64,000 nucleotides of DNA from Sphingobacterium yanglingense (GCF_004363245.1 NZ_SNYV01000011.1:1364001-1428000), one strand, 5' to 3'; shown: positions 28,563-36,629, counted from the first letter of the stretch. Made by a program: numbers and translations. The notes: generated by a model from the sequence alone, not told the origin.

Positions 28563-29138
28563 ATGGCAAAAGATTTATTCCAACATATCAATCAATTTGT
28601 AAAAGTCGAAGAAGAGGAATTTATAGAGATGATTCCCTATTTTGAGCAGGAAGTCTTCCATAAAAAAGACCTTGTGATGCATCTAGGTGAACACCATCCT
28701 AAAGAATATTTTGTCGTAACAGGTTGTCTTCATATGTACTTTGTAGATCCACAGGGAATAGAACATACGGTTCAATTTGGTTTGCCAAAGTGGTGGATAG
28801 CAGACTACCTTGCCTTACAAAAAAAACAACCTACCGAATTTTATATACAAGCAGTAGAAAACACGCAATTATACAGCATCACCACAACAAAAAGAGAAAA
28901 ACTACTAGCCACTTTTCCAAAAATGGAGTCTTACTTCCGAACGGTATATCAGATAGCTTACGGTGCCTATCAAACTCGCATGAAATACATCTTAAGCTAC
29001 AGTAAGGAAGATATATATCTTCAGTTCAAAGATGCCTTCCCAGACTTCGTAAACAGTGTTCCGCAATATCTCATCGCGAGTTACCTCGGACTTTCGGCCG
29101 AGTATGTCAGTAAATTAAGACGTAAAATCACTTCTTGA
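28563..29138 (+). CDS. Crp/Fnr family transcriptional regulator with short C-terminal HTH
   Basis: This 191-residue regulator has a cyclic-nucleotide-binding-like beta-roll at about 20-125 (HLGEHHPKEYFVVTGCLHMYFVDPQGIEHTVQFG), a dimer helix at about 125-150, and a reduced HTH at the end (VPQYLIASYLGLSAEYVSKLRR). Typical Crp proteins run past 210 residues; this single-motif C-terminus is common in Bacteroidota members. No iron-sulfur cysteine cluster is present, so it is unlikely to be a true oxygen-sensing Fnr. A degenerate -7 box (TATCTTGC) lies 3 bp before its ATG. The inverted repeat at 29134-29149 overlaps its last codons, and the AhpD-like gene follows, so it probably activates that gene. 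Confidence 0.88.
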   Translation: MAKDLFQHINQFVKVEEEEFIEMIPYFEQEVFHKKDLVMHLGEHHPKEYFVVTGCLHMYFVDPQGIEHTVQFGLPKWWIADYLALQKKQPTEFYIQAVENTQLYSITTTKREKLLATFPKMESYFRTVYQIAYGAYQTRMKYILSYSKEDIYLQFKDAFPDFVNSVPQYLIASYLGLSAEYVSKLRRKITS

Positions 29139-29149
29139 ACCTGTTCAAG
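29134..29149. promoter_or_regulatory. Crp/Fnr-type operator before the AhpD-like gene
   Basis: CTTGAACCTGTTCAAG is a perfect 6+6 bp inverted repeat with a 4-bp spacer, of the TTGAN-N4-NTCAA class bound by Crp/Fnr proteins. Its centre (29141.5) is 29.5 bp upstream of the first base of the -7 box at 29171, or about -42 from the predicted start, which is class II activator geometry. A weak terminator is an alternative reading, because T residues follow. Confidence 0.6.
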
Positions 29150-29170
29150 TTTTTAAACGTGTCATCACTG

Positions 29171-29178
29171 TACCTTTG
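29171..29178 (+). promoter_or_regulatory. -7 element of the AhpD-like gene
   Basis: TACCTTTG is an exact TANNTTTG match, 24 bp before the ATG at 29202. The -33 position holds only a T-rich stretch, consistent with a promoter that needs an activator bound at the inverted repeat just upstream. Confidence 0.65.
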
Positions 29179-29201
29179 GTATATCAAAAAAATAATAGAT
29201 C

Positions 29202-29678
29202 ATGGCACAACGATTAAACTACAGTTCTTTCATTCCTGCAACCTATGGCAAACTAATAGAACTAGATACCCTAGCAGGCAATTCATCATTAGACAATCTT
29301 CTTATACATTTGGTGCGTTTGCGGGCATCCCAGATAAATGGGTGCTTATTCTGTGTTGACATCCATGCTAAACAAGCTGTCCGCGATGGTGAAAATCGTC
29401 TTCGTTTATTACATCTCACAGACTGGCAAGAGTCTGACCTATTTTCAGTAAAAGAGAAAGCGGCCCTGTTATGGACAGAAGCTCTGACGCGCCTTAGCCC
29501 AGAAAGCACAAACGATAACCTATACCAATCTGTAAAAGCACATTTCTCTGATGCAGAGATGGCTCAATTGACGATGATTATTACTCTTATCAATGCGTTG
29601 AATCGCTTTGGGGTAGGATTCCGTGCGCAACCTGGCACATTGGATAAAGTATTGGGATTGGATAGCATAACGCTATAA
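29202..29678 (+). CDS. Carboxymuconolactone decarboxylase / AhpD-like protein
   Basis: This 158-residue helical protein of the CMD/AhpD superfamily has the redox motif CLFCVDIH (Cys48, Cys51, His55), the CxxCxxxH arrangement of alkylhydroperoxidase AhpD-like proteins. Such proteins reduce peroxides using a dithiol, but many family members are uncharacterised. It sits directly downstream of a Crp/Fnr regulator, behind a promoter with a matching operator. A nitronate monooxygenase is the next gene on the other side of the regulator, so a shared role in coping with reactive or oxidised small molecules is plausible. This is inference. Confidence 0.9.
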   Translation: MAQRLNYSSFIPATYGKLIELDTLAGNSSLDNLLIHLVRLRASQINGCLFCVDIHAKQAVRDGENRLRLLHLTDWQESDLFSVKEKAALLWTEALTRLSPESTNDNLYQSVKAHFSDAEMAQLTMIITLINALNRFGVGFRAQPGTLDKVLGLDSITL

Positions 29679-29701
29679 AAGAAAATTAAAGATAAAATAA
29701 T

Positions 29702-29738
29702 ACATCAAAAATACTAATATTATTAGTATTTTTGATGT
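29702..29738. promoter_or_regulatory. Perfect 37-bp palindrome abutting the radical-SAM gene start
   Basis: ACATCAAAAATACTAAT at 29702-29718 is the exact reverse complement of 29722-29738, with three bases (ATT) between. The right arm contains TATTTTTG at 29727-29734, a perfect TANNTTTG -7 element, and the ATG begins at 29740. The predicted transcript would be leaderless or nearly so. The overlap with a promoter suggests a repressor operator. A terminator for the AhpD-like gene is the alternative, but the stem is almost pure A/T. Confidence 0.6.
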
Positions 29739-29739
29739 T

Positions 29740-30987
29740 ATGGAAAGACTCGAAGAAAAACTAAAAATTCTTGCTGATGCCGCAAAATATGATGTGAGCT
29801 GCAGTTCATCGGGATCCAAAAGGAAAAATACAGGGGGGATAGGTGATGCCTCCCATTCAGGGATTTGTCACACCTACACAGAAGATGGGCGATGTGTATC
29901 CCTTCTAAAGATACTTTTGACCAATCATTGTATCTATGACTGCGCTTTCTGTGTCAGTAGACGTTCAAACGATATTCAACGGGCAGCCTTTACTGTCGAA
30001 GAAGTTGTACAACTAACAATGAACTTCTATCGACGCAATTACATTGAAGGGCTGTTCTTGAGTTCCGGTATATTCAAAAATGCTGACTACACTATGGAAA
30101 GGCTACTCCGTATTGCCAAAAAGCTTCGCACCGAAGAGCGCTATAATGGATATATACATCTCAAGACTATCCCCGGAGCAAGCGAAGAACTCATACAACA
30201 AGCTGGACTATATGTAGACAGGATGAGTATTAATTTGGAGCTCCCTACGGACGAAGGTTTAAAACTCGTAGCCCCAGAAAAAGACCACGATTCAGTTAGA
30301 AAACCATTGGCTTTTGTCAACGACAAATTAAAACAATATAAAGACGAGAAAAAGAGTCTCAAACATATCCCTTCTTTTGTTCCTGCAGGACAAAGCACGC
30401 AGATGGTAATTGGTGCGACTCCTGAAAATGACTACCAAATTATGCAAGTAGCCGATGATTTCTATACCAACTATAACTTAAAAAGAGTGTACTACTCTGG
30501 ATATATACCGATTGCGAATACAGATAGTCTACTCCCACAAATAGGGACGAAACCTCCCCTTGTTCGAGAAAACAGATTATACCAGACCGATTGGTTAATG
30601 CGGTTCTACGGATTTAAGATTCACGAGATTTTAAATCCTGAATTTCAAAACCTTGACCTCGAGATAGATCCTAAATTAAGCTGGGCACTACGTCACCCCC
30701 AGTTATTCCCAATCGATATAAACACAGCAGACTACTGGACTATCATACGTATCCCTGGGGTAGGAAGACAATCAGCAATGAAAATAATCCAAGCACGAAA
30801 ATTTGGAAAACTACGCGAGTATCAGTTAAAGAAAATGGGCATAGCCTACAATCGCGCCCGGCACTTTATGATATGTGCAGACTCCCTGATTACTTTGGGC
30901 GATATAAAGATGGAACATGTGCGCAGGCATATTCTACAGGGCACGCCCCGCAACCAGCCTTCAGTAACACAACTATCTTTATTTTAG
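29740..30987 (+). CDS. Putative DNA modification/repair radical SAM protein (TIGR03916 type)
   Basis: This 415-residue protein has a radical-SAM core with the cluster motif CIYDCAFC (Cys64, Cys68, Cys71; CX3CX2C). Further cysteines lie upstream at about 21, 43 and 52. The C-terminal third has a helix-hairpin-helix DNA-binding element (WTIIRIPGVGRQSAMKI, about 332-348). This is the family annotated as a putative DNA modification/repair radical SAM protein, which is always paired with a TIGR03915/DUF4130 partner, in some genomes fused to a uracil-DNA glycosylase-like domain. The partner here starts 1 bp after its stop codon. The reaction is not known. Confidence 0.92.
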   Translation: MERLEEKLKILADAAKYDVSCSSSGSKRKNTGGIGDASHSGICHTYTEDGRCVSLLKILLTNHCIYDCAFCVSRRSNDIQRAAFTVEEVVQLTMNFYRRNYIEGLFLSSGIFKNADYTMERLLRIAKKLRTEERYNGYIHLKTIPGASEELIQQAGLYVDRMSINLELPTDEGLKLVAPEKDHDSVRKPLAFVNDKLKQYKDEKKSLKHIPSFVPAGQSTQMVIGATPENDYQIMQVADDFYTNYNLKRVYYSGYIPIANTDSLLPQIGTKPPLVRENRLYQTDWLMRFYGFKIHEILNPEFQNLDLEIDPKLSWALRHPQLFPIDINTADYWTIIRIPGVGRQSAMKIIQARKFGKLREYQLKKMGIAYNRARHFMICADSLITLGDIKMEHVRRHILQGTPRNQPSVTQLSLF

Positions 30988-30988
30988 T

Positions 30989-31759
30989 ATGATCTATAGT
31001 TACGACGGCAGCTACCAAGGGCTTCTTACAGCCGTATTCACCGCTTTTGAATACAAGGAGTATAATGTAAAACTAGCCTTAGATTCTGATTTACAAGGCG
31101 CATTGTTTGATCAAATCAAGCAGATCAGCTCCGATCCTGCAAAATCAAACCGTGTATATCAGGGATTGTATAAAATACTTTCTCAAAACAAGGCTATGGA
31201 CTTTTGGCGGGCTTTTCTTTCCGAAGACCCCGAAATACGGCAGACCATCTTCGAATTGATAATACATAGTTTTAAAGACGATATTTCCATCCTTCAAAAT
31301 TATGGTGACGACAGGGTATTAAGATTCCATCAGGCACTACGAAAAGTCAATCGAGAACGTCATCGCATGAAAGCTTTTGTCAGATTCCAAAAAGATGCCA
31401 CTGGGATGTACGTCTCCATCGTAGAACCGGACTTTAATGTCTTACCCTTAATCATTTCCTTTTTCAAAAACCGATACGCCGATCAACCGTGGTTAATATA
31501 TGACAACAAACGCCAATACGGTATACTTTATGACCTGCACACAGTAACCGAAGTGACAATAACCAAAGAACAGTCAAAGGCATTACAACAGCCCGGACAG
31601 CATATTGAAGTAGATGCGACGGATAGCCTATACACAAAATTATGGCAAAGCTATTTCAAAAGCACAAACATCGAAGCTCGAAAAAATCTAAAACTACACC
31701 TACAGCATGTCCCCAAAAGGTATTGGAAATACCTACCGGAAAAATTAGATAAAGATTAA
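30989..31759 (+). CDS. TIGR03915 family putative DNA repair protein (DUF4130)
   Basis: This 256-residue protein begins with MIYSYDGSYQGLLTAVF, the signature N-terminus of the TIGR03915/DUF4130 family. The domain covers about 85-250 (VLRFHQALRKVNRERHRMKAFVRFQ; WLIYDNKRQYGILYD). The gene starts 1 bp after the radical-SAM stop codon, so the two are translationally coupled. In other genomes the domain can be fused to a family-4-like uracil-DNA glycosylase, absent here. The pair probably acts on damaged or modified DNA bases. It ends with RYWKYLPEK, as in the family. Confidence 0.92.
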   Translation: MIYSYDGSYQGLLTAVFTAFEYKEYNVKLALDSDLQGALFDQIKQISSDPAKSNRVYQGLYKILSQNKAMDFWRAFLSEDPEIRQTIFELIIHSFKDDISILQNYGDDRVLRFHQALRKVNRERHRMKAFVRFQKDATGMYVSIVEPDFNVLPLIISFFKNRYADQPWLIYDNKRQYGILYDLHTVTEVTITKEQSKALQQPGQHIEVDATDSLYTKLWQSYFKSTNIEARKNLKLHLQHVPKRYWKYLPEKLDKD

Positions 31760-31840
31760 AGCAACGGAAGTCTGCACCGACCCTTCTTTTTTTGTAGATT
31801 CGCTACTTCAAACTTAAACACTAATTTTTCAATTCTTAAC

Positions 31841-32830
31841 ATGAACAATAAAGCTAAAGATATTCTGAGAATAGGTATTGTGGGGTATGGCAATCTCGGA
31901 AAAGGCGTAGAAAAAGCAATTAAGCAAAATCCCGATATGGAGCTTGTCGCTGTATTTACAAGAAGACCTCCTGCAACACTCAGTTGCGAAGGGCCAGCGG
32001 TCGCCATGGACTACATAACAGACTATCAAGACAAAATAGATGTAATGATACTCTGCGGTGGTTCCTCTACAGACCTTCCCGAACAGGTATTGGAAGTTTC
32101 TAAATTGTTTAATACTGTTGATAGCTTTGATACACATGCTAAAATCCCGGAATACTTTGACAAAGTAAACGATTGTACCAAAGCATCTAATACGTTGAGC
32201 CTTATCTCTACGGGATGGGATCCGGGGCTATTTTCCTTAGCGAGACTAATAGGACAAAGCGTACTCCCCGAAGGTGAGGATTATACCTTCTGGGGCAAAG
32301 GGTTGAGTCAAGGGCATTCGGATGCTGTAAGAAGAGTAGCCGGTGTCAAAAATGGCGTACAATATACCATACCTATTGATAGTGCGTTGGAAAAGGTCCG
32401 TTCGGGAGAAAACCCGATCCTGTCAACCGCAGAAAAACACAAACGTGTATGTTATCTAGTTGCAGAAGAAGGGGCAGATAAAGAAGCTATTGAAAAAACG
32501 ATAAAAACAATGCCCAATTACTTCGCCGATTACGACACGACAGTGCATTTTATCAGTGAAGAAGAGCTGGTACAAAACCACAATACAATGCCACATGGAG
32601 GAATCGTATTCCGTTCTGGCGTATCCGGCAGCGGAGCCAAGCAACGTATTGAATTTAGTTTGACACTGGAAAGCAATCCTGAATTCACAGCCAGTGTATT
32701 GGTAGCATGTGCTCGTGCAGTAGGCAAAATGGCTAAACAAGGACAGACCGGTGCCCGTACCGTATTGGATATACCTCTGTCTTATCTATCTCCAAAATCT
32801 GAGGAAGAACTACGCCGTACATTACTATAG
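31841..32830 (+). CDS. ddh: meso-Diaminopimelate D-dehydrogenase
   Basis: This 329-residue enzyme makes meso-2,6-diaminopimelate from tetrahydrodipicolinate in a single NADPH-dependent step with ammonia. It is the dehydrogenase branch of the lysine and peptidoglycan precursor pathway. The Rossmann motif is IGIVGYGNLGKGVEKA at about 11-26. Substrate-domain hallmarks follow: FDTHAKIP, STGWDPGLFS, WGKGLSQGHSDAVRRV and HNTMPHGG. The length matches characterised Ddh enzymes (about 326 residues). It lies 81 bp after the DNA repair pair and ends in a strong hairpin, so it may be a separate unit. Confidence 0.95.
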   Translation: MNNKAKDILRIGIVGYGNLGKGVEKAIKQNPDMELVAVFTRRPPATLSCEGPAVAMDYITDYQDKIDVMILCGGSSTDLPEQVLEVSKLFNTVDSFDTHAKIPEYFDKVNDCTKASNTLSLISTGWDPGLFSLARLIGQSVLPEGEDYTFWGKGLSQGHSDAVRRVAGVKNGVQYTIPIDSALEKVRSGENPILSTAEKHKRVCYLVAEEGADKEAIEKTIKTMPNYFADYDTTVHFISEEELVQNHNTMPHGGIVFRSGVSGSGAKQRIEFSLTLESNPEFTASVLVACARAVGKMAKQGQTGARTVLDIPLSYLSPKSEEELRRTLL

Positions 32831-32857
32831 ATGTAGTATACTCCCCTAATATTATTA

Positions 32858-32900
32858 TTAAGAAAATCGAGACCTATAAGCTTAGTCTCGATTTTCTTAA
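32858..32900. terminator. Strong bidirectional terminator after ddh
   Basis: A perfect 16-bp stem (TTAAGAAAATCGAGAC at 32858-32873 with its complement at 32885-32900) surrounds an 11-nt loop. The stem carries A runs at its base on one side and T runs on the other, so it can terminate ddh and the convergent DUF3575 gene. Confidence 0.9.
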
Positions 32901-32910
32901 ATTAAGGCTG

Positions 32911-33699
32911 TTAAAACCGATACCCGACTGATAGTCCCGAACGAATACCTGCCCATGGACTATTCGACACCTTCACATCGACACCTTCTCCATGCACCTC
33001 ATACTTCATTTTAACAGATACCGGCAAATCGGATAAAGCATCCTTGATGTCATCCAATTCTTTGCGTATTTGTTCTTGCTCATCTGCTGTAAGCTTCTTC
33101 TGTCCACCCAGACTACCTTTTGCAAACCCATATCCCGGACCGATCAACCGCCAATCCAAATTCAAATTATCCGTTAAGCGAAAGTTAAACCCTATCGAAA
33201 ATCCTGCGGTATAAGCATTCAAACTACCCTTGACAGGTATAGAACCACTTTCCTTAAACGTCTGCCCACCAGCAGTCAACTCAAGGTCATAGTTCAATGG
33301 CGCTCTCAGCGAATAGTTTGTATACTTAAGATAAGGAGCAACATAGAATCCACGAAATGGCCCACGCTTAGAAGTATAAAACCGAGCTTCTGGAGTAATA
33401 GAAAAATTACCGCTCTTGAAGCCATCCAAAAACTCATTCAAGTCATCGTTATCAACGATATCCCGTACCGTAGACAAAAAAGGCAACCCCTTGCTGGGTC
33501 TAAAACTGACAGCTCCCCCTACAGTAATTCGATCCTTGATCATACGTTCGTACTCAAACGCAAATTTTCCACTGATTAATGGAAGCACATTCAATTTGAC
33601 CATGTTTTTAGGTTCCGAATCGGTCTGCTGACCGAACACTGAAGCCCCAGAAAACAGTATAAAAATACTGCTAATAAAAAGTAAAGATTTCAATTTCAT
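32911..33699 (-). CDS. DUF3575-like outer-membrane beta-barrel protein
   Basis: The product is about 262 residues from the preferred ATG at 33699 (MKLKSLLFISS), which gives a standard signal peptide ending near VFGQ. The frame extends 17 codons further, but a perfect TANNTTTG box (33721-33728) lies inside that extension and supports the internal start. The sequence is an amphipathic strand series opening with MVKLNVLPLISGKFAFEYERMI, typical of DUF3575 barrels, and closing with GIRSGLSVGYRF, with terminal Phe as in outer-membrane proteins. A hydrophilic loop (ADEQEQIRKELDDIKDALS) interrupts the barrel. Function is unknown. Confidence 0.75.
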   Translation of the reverse strand: MKLKSLLFISSIFILFSGASVFGQQTDSEPKNMVKLNVLPLISGKFAFEYERMIKDRITVGGAVSFRPSKGLPFLSTVRDIVDNDDLNEFLDGFKSGNFSITPEARFYTSKRGPFRGFYVAPYLKYTNYSLRAPLNYDLELTAGGQTFKESGSIPVKGSLNAYTAGFSIGFNFRLTDNLNLDWRLIGPGYGFAKGSLGGQKKLTADEQEQIRKELDDIKDALSDLPVSVKMKYEVHGEGVDVKVSNSPWAGIRSGLSVGYRF

Positions 33700-33720
33700 A
33701 TTATTGCTATTTGGTTGCGC

Positions 33721-33728
33721 CAAATATA
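33721..33728 (-). promoter_or_regulatory. -7 element of the DUF3575-like gene
   Basis: The minus strand reads TATATTTG, an exact TANNTTTG match, predicting a start near 33716 and a leader of about 17 nt. It rules against translation from the farther upstream in-frame ATG. Confidence 0.55.
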
Positions 33729-34031
33729 AGTAATACAAAAGCATACACACATACCTATAGTTGGGTATTTATAAAGAAATAATAGGAGACCTAAAGAGTA
33801 CTTCCGCAAAACGACGTTTAAGGGAATAAGACAAAATAATGGGATTTTAACTGCAAATCGTCATATTGACAATCCCCCTCCTGTTGTACAAAACCTTTTG
33901 CTTCAAAACTAGAGATCAAAGGACTTTCTGTATACTCATTAATCCAGATCCCCTTAACCTCCAACCTAATCCCGACAACTATACTTTCTTGTATTTTTTA
34001 CAAATCACCTGATTTACTACATGAGAATCAT
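33729..34031. other. Intergenic stretch with no gene seen
   Basis: This divergent region of about 300 bp holds the -7 boxes of both flanking genes at its two ends. I see no open frame of note, no strong hairpin and no repeat between them. Confidence 0.5.
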
Positions 34032-34039
34032 TACCTTTG
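34032..34039 (+). promoter_or_regulatory. -7 element implying a leaderless J-domain/KTSC mRNA
   Basis: TACCTTTG is an exact TANNTTTG match ending 6 bp before the ATG at 34045, so the transcript should start at or next to the start codon. It lies inside the longer frame that opens at 34021, so that earlier ATG would be upstream of transcription. Confidence 0.6.
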
Positions 34040-34044
34040 CCCCC

Positions 34045-34488
34045 ATGAAAAAAATAGCAGATTACAGAAGACTATTGGACGTGGATAGCAAAGTTGACCT
34101 TAGCACATTGAAGGCCCGCTACCGACAAATCATGAAGGAATGTCATCCGGATCGATTTGCCAATGATCAAGAAGGCCTGGCTGCGGCAGAAGAGAAAAGT
34201 AAAGAAATGATAGAAGCATACCATTTTTTGGTAAGTATATGTCCAGAAACCTTGAGCAATCAGCTTCCTATATATCAAGACACAATAACAAATTCAGCAA
34301 TAGTGGACTTTGAATGGGAAAGTCAGGTATTGACGATTACATTTCTAAACGGTAGCAAGTACGAATATTTCAGTGTGCCGAAAAACGAGTATATTAAATT
34401 TGTTAATGCAGATTCGCCAGCTCGTTTTGCAAAACGTCACATATACCCCAAATACACGTACAGAAATATACTAAAGACCACTGCTTAA
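34045..34488 (+). CDS. J-domain / KTSC-domain fusion protein
   Basis: The protein is about 147 residues from the ATG at 34045 (MKKIADYRRLLDV). The N-terminal half is a J-domain with the HPD tripeptide at residues 34-36, which stimulates DnaK-type Hsp70 ATPase. The C-terminal 60 residues are a KTSC domain (LTITFLNGSKYEYFSVPKNEY, then AKRHIYPKYTYRNI), a short module of unknown role named after a lysyl-tRNA synthetase C-terminal region. The start is chosen because the promoter element overlaps the upstream alternative at 34021. It is a single gene ended by a hairpin shared with the convergent mutS2-like gene. Confidence 0.85.
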   Translation: MKKIADYRRLLDVDSKVDLSTLKARYRQIMKECHPDRFANDQEGLAAAEEKSKEMIEAYHFLVSICPETLSNQLPIYQDTITNSAIVDFEWESQVLTITFLNGSKYEYFSVPKNEYIKFVNADSPARFAKRHIYPKYTYRNILKTTA

Positions 34489-34495
34489 CATCATA

Positions 34496-34538
34496 AGCTC
34501 CATTATTTCAGCTTTTAACAGACTGAAATAATGGGGCT
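34496..34538. terminator. Bidirectional terminator between J-domain gene and mutS2-like gene
   Basis: AGCTCCATTATTTCAG at 34496-34511 pairs with 34523-34538 over 16 bp (one G-T wobble) around an 11-nt loop, between convergent genes. Confidence 0.85.
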
Positions 34539-34575
34539 AAATAAATGGTAAATAGCTGTCTAACGTCCCTTACCT

Positions 34576-36444
34576 CTAATCAGAGGCTAATTCAAGACGA
34601 TTCAACTTGATATTGCTCTGCAGCTCACCAAAAGCAACTTTTCCTAAGCTACCCTGCATTTGCATTAAGACACCTACAATTTGTTGTCCTTTTACACGCA
34701 CCCTATCTCCTTTCTTTAATGGCCGTATCACTGGAGTTTCCAAAATATTCTCTATAATCATGGCATCAGTCAAATCTTCTTCGGTAATATCGACTTCAAG
34801 CATTTCAACACTATCCTGAACCTCCTCAGTAACCGTGCTTACCGGTGAGTCCGCCAACACGAGATCTACATCACCTACCCTATCTGAAGCTTTTAATAGT
34901 ATATCTTCGGGCAAACCTATACGCCGTGCTACTTCAAAAGCAAAAGAGCTTCCAGCAGTGCCGATAGACAACCTATACAACGGACGCATACCAACCACGT
35001 CGTACAACATCGCTGCATTTCGGACACCTTCTGCTTGATAGGCATAGCGTTTCAAATTCTGAAAGTGCGTGGTAATCAATCCAAAACTTCTTTTCGAATT
35101 AAACCGTTCCAATAATGTTTCAGCTATGGCACCACCTACCTGTGGTTCGGTACCTCCTCCAAACTCATCGATAAGGATTAAGCTTCGATCATCATGATAT
35201 GACAAAATATTACGCATATGAGTGAGGTGAGACGTGTAAGTACTCAAACTGTTTTCCAAACTTTGCCCATCCCCAATATCCAAAAATAAACGGTCGAAAA
35301 CACCTCCTTCGGCATTCTTACCAACAGGAATCAAAACACCACATTGAAGCATGTATTGTAATAAAGCCGTAGTTTTTAGACAGAGTGATTTACCTCCAGC
35401 ATTTACCCCCGAAATAATCAAGATGCGATGTTCTTCCGTAAGATAAATTCCCAAAGACTCGGCTCTCTTGTTTTCTTGCCGTAACTTCATATCCAGTAAA
35501 GGATGTATAGCCTGATGCCAATAAACGTGTGGTCTATTTTTCATCAATGGCATCGTGCCATCTATACGTATAGCAAAAAGAGCCTTTGCACGGATAAAGT
35601 CAATAGTTCCCATAAAAGCGTAAGCTTGCAGTAATGCAGTCAACTCCTCCCGCACCAAATTGGTAAAAACCATTAATAAACGAGCAATCTCCCGCCGTTC
35701 GTCATTTTCCAATTCGCGAAGCCTGTAACTAGCCTCTACAACAGCTTCGGGCTCTATAAAAAAAGTCTTCCCACTACCGGAACTATCCCGCACTACACCT
35801 TTAATCTTACGTTTATTAGATGCAGTGACTGGGATCAAGAAGTGCCCACCTCGCATATCAATAGGCACATCTTTAGTCACAACCCCCTGACTATGTGCAC
35901 TTCGAAGTGCTGCCTGCATACTTCTCGCAACATCTTTTTCCGCTTCTATTTTACGCTTGCGGATAGAAGCAAGCTCACGGGAAGCATTATCCCTAATATG
36001 GCCAGATTTATCAAGAAGTCTGCTCCCCTCCTCAAGAATAACAGGAAAAACGGCAATTCTCTCTGCTAATTTTTTAAGCTCAGGATAAACACCACTTGTG
36101 GTCAGTAAAACAAAAAAGTCGACAATAGATGTTATCGTTTCTAAAGAATTCACTAAATCTCCCACCTCTTCGGCCGATAGCCAGGTAGACAAGTCACGCT
36201 CTACGCCAAGCAGTGTATGACGCATATCCAAAAAGTAAGTTGTCGGAAAATCAGCCTTAGAATGAATGATTTCCACAAATTCTTGGGTTTGTATAAGATT
36301 TGTTATTACTGTTTCATAATCTGAAGAAAATGACATAGCAAAAACCAATTCTTCACCCAGAGGGCTCAAACATTTGGCTACTATATGTTCACGGATTACG
36401 TCAAAATTCAACTTCTGTTCAAAGTTTTCCGGATAAATATTCAT
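34576..36444 (-). CDS. MutS2-like ATPase lacking the long coiled coil and the Smr nuclease
   Basis: This 622-residue protein is MutS2-like in its core and lever regions. The N-terminus is EQKLNFDVIREHIVAKC, and the segment FFIEPEAVVEASYRLRELENDERREI matches MutS2. The ABC-type ATPase has Walker A GVNAGGKS near residue 346, and Walker B LILIDEFGGGTEP with the His-switch region LITTHFQNLKRYA. Typical MutS2 is about 780-800 residues, with a coiled coil of about 100-150 residues after the ATPase and a C-terminal Smr endonuclease. Here ILLKASDRVGDVD is followed by only a short acidic linker, then the KOW-like domain (LKKGDRVRVKGQQ), then the end. The protein therefore keeps the ATPase but cannot cut DNA through Smr. 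A structured leader precedes it. Confidence 0.85.
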   Translation of the reverse strand: MNIYPENFEQKLNFDVIREHIVAKCLSPLGEELVFAMSFSSDYETVITNLIQTQEFVEIIHSKADFPTTYFLDMRHTLLGVERDLSTWLSAEEVGDLVNSLETITSIVDFFVLLTTSGVYPELKKLAERIAVFPVILEEGSRLLDKSGHIRDNASRELASIRKRKIEAEKDVARSMQAALRSAHSQGVVTKDVPIDMRGGHFLIPVTASNKRKIKGVVRDSSGSGKTFFIEPEAVVEASYRLRELENDERREIARLLMVFTNLVREELTALLQAYAFMGTIDFIRAKALFAIRIDGTMPLMKNRPHVYWHQAIHPLLDMKLRQENKRAESLGIYLTEEHRILIISGVNAGGKSLCLKTTALLQYMLQCGVLIPVGKNAEGGVFDRLFLDIGDGQSLENSLSTYTSHLTHMRNILSYHDDRSLILIDEFGGGTEPQVGGAIAETLLERFNSKRSFGLITTHFQNLKRYAYQAEGVRNAAMLYDVVGMRPLYRLSIGTAGSSFAFEVARRIGLPEDILLKASDRVGDVDLVLADSPVSTVTEEVQDSVEMLEVDITEEDLTDAMIIENILETPVIRPLKKGDRVRVKGQQIVGVLMQMQGSLGKVAFGELQSNIKLNRLELASD

Positions 36445-36533
36445 CTCAAATTCTAGTATAAAATAGCCTATTCTACAACATAAGTGCTGTAGATCGACAG
36501 TAAAAAAAATAAATTATAAAAAATTGAGTGGGC

Positions 36534-36629
36534 CCATATCGAATCGGAGGTCCGATACCTTATCTCTCGACAAGAGATAGCAGTATAGCCTCGACACCCC
36601 TAGGTGTGGCGTGTAAAATTGCGATATGG
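36534..36629 (-). ncRNA. Candidate structured RNA: closing stem plus three hairpins, in the mutS2-like leader
   Basis: CCATATCG at 36534-36541 is exactly complementary to CGATATGG at 36622-36629 and would close a multi-branch structure. Inside it are three hairpins: 36543-36556 (ATCGG/CCGAT), 36561-36579 (TATCTCT/AGAGATA, 5-nt loop) and 36588-36610 (ACACC/GGTGT extended by GCC/GGC with a 3-nt bulge). Minus-strand orientation is favoured by the promoter at 36680-36711 and by T-rich runs after the closing stem. It lies about 90 nt before the mutS2-like ATG, so it may be a leader element or a separate small RNA. I do not recognise a known class. Confidence 0.6.

Noticed and set aside
36534..36629. 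The structured element read as tmRNA, SRP RNA, RNase P RNA or a tRNA
   Set aside because: It lacks the conserved cores of those RNAs (no SRP GGAAG loop motif, no tmRNA tag frame, no T-loop or anticodon arrangement).
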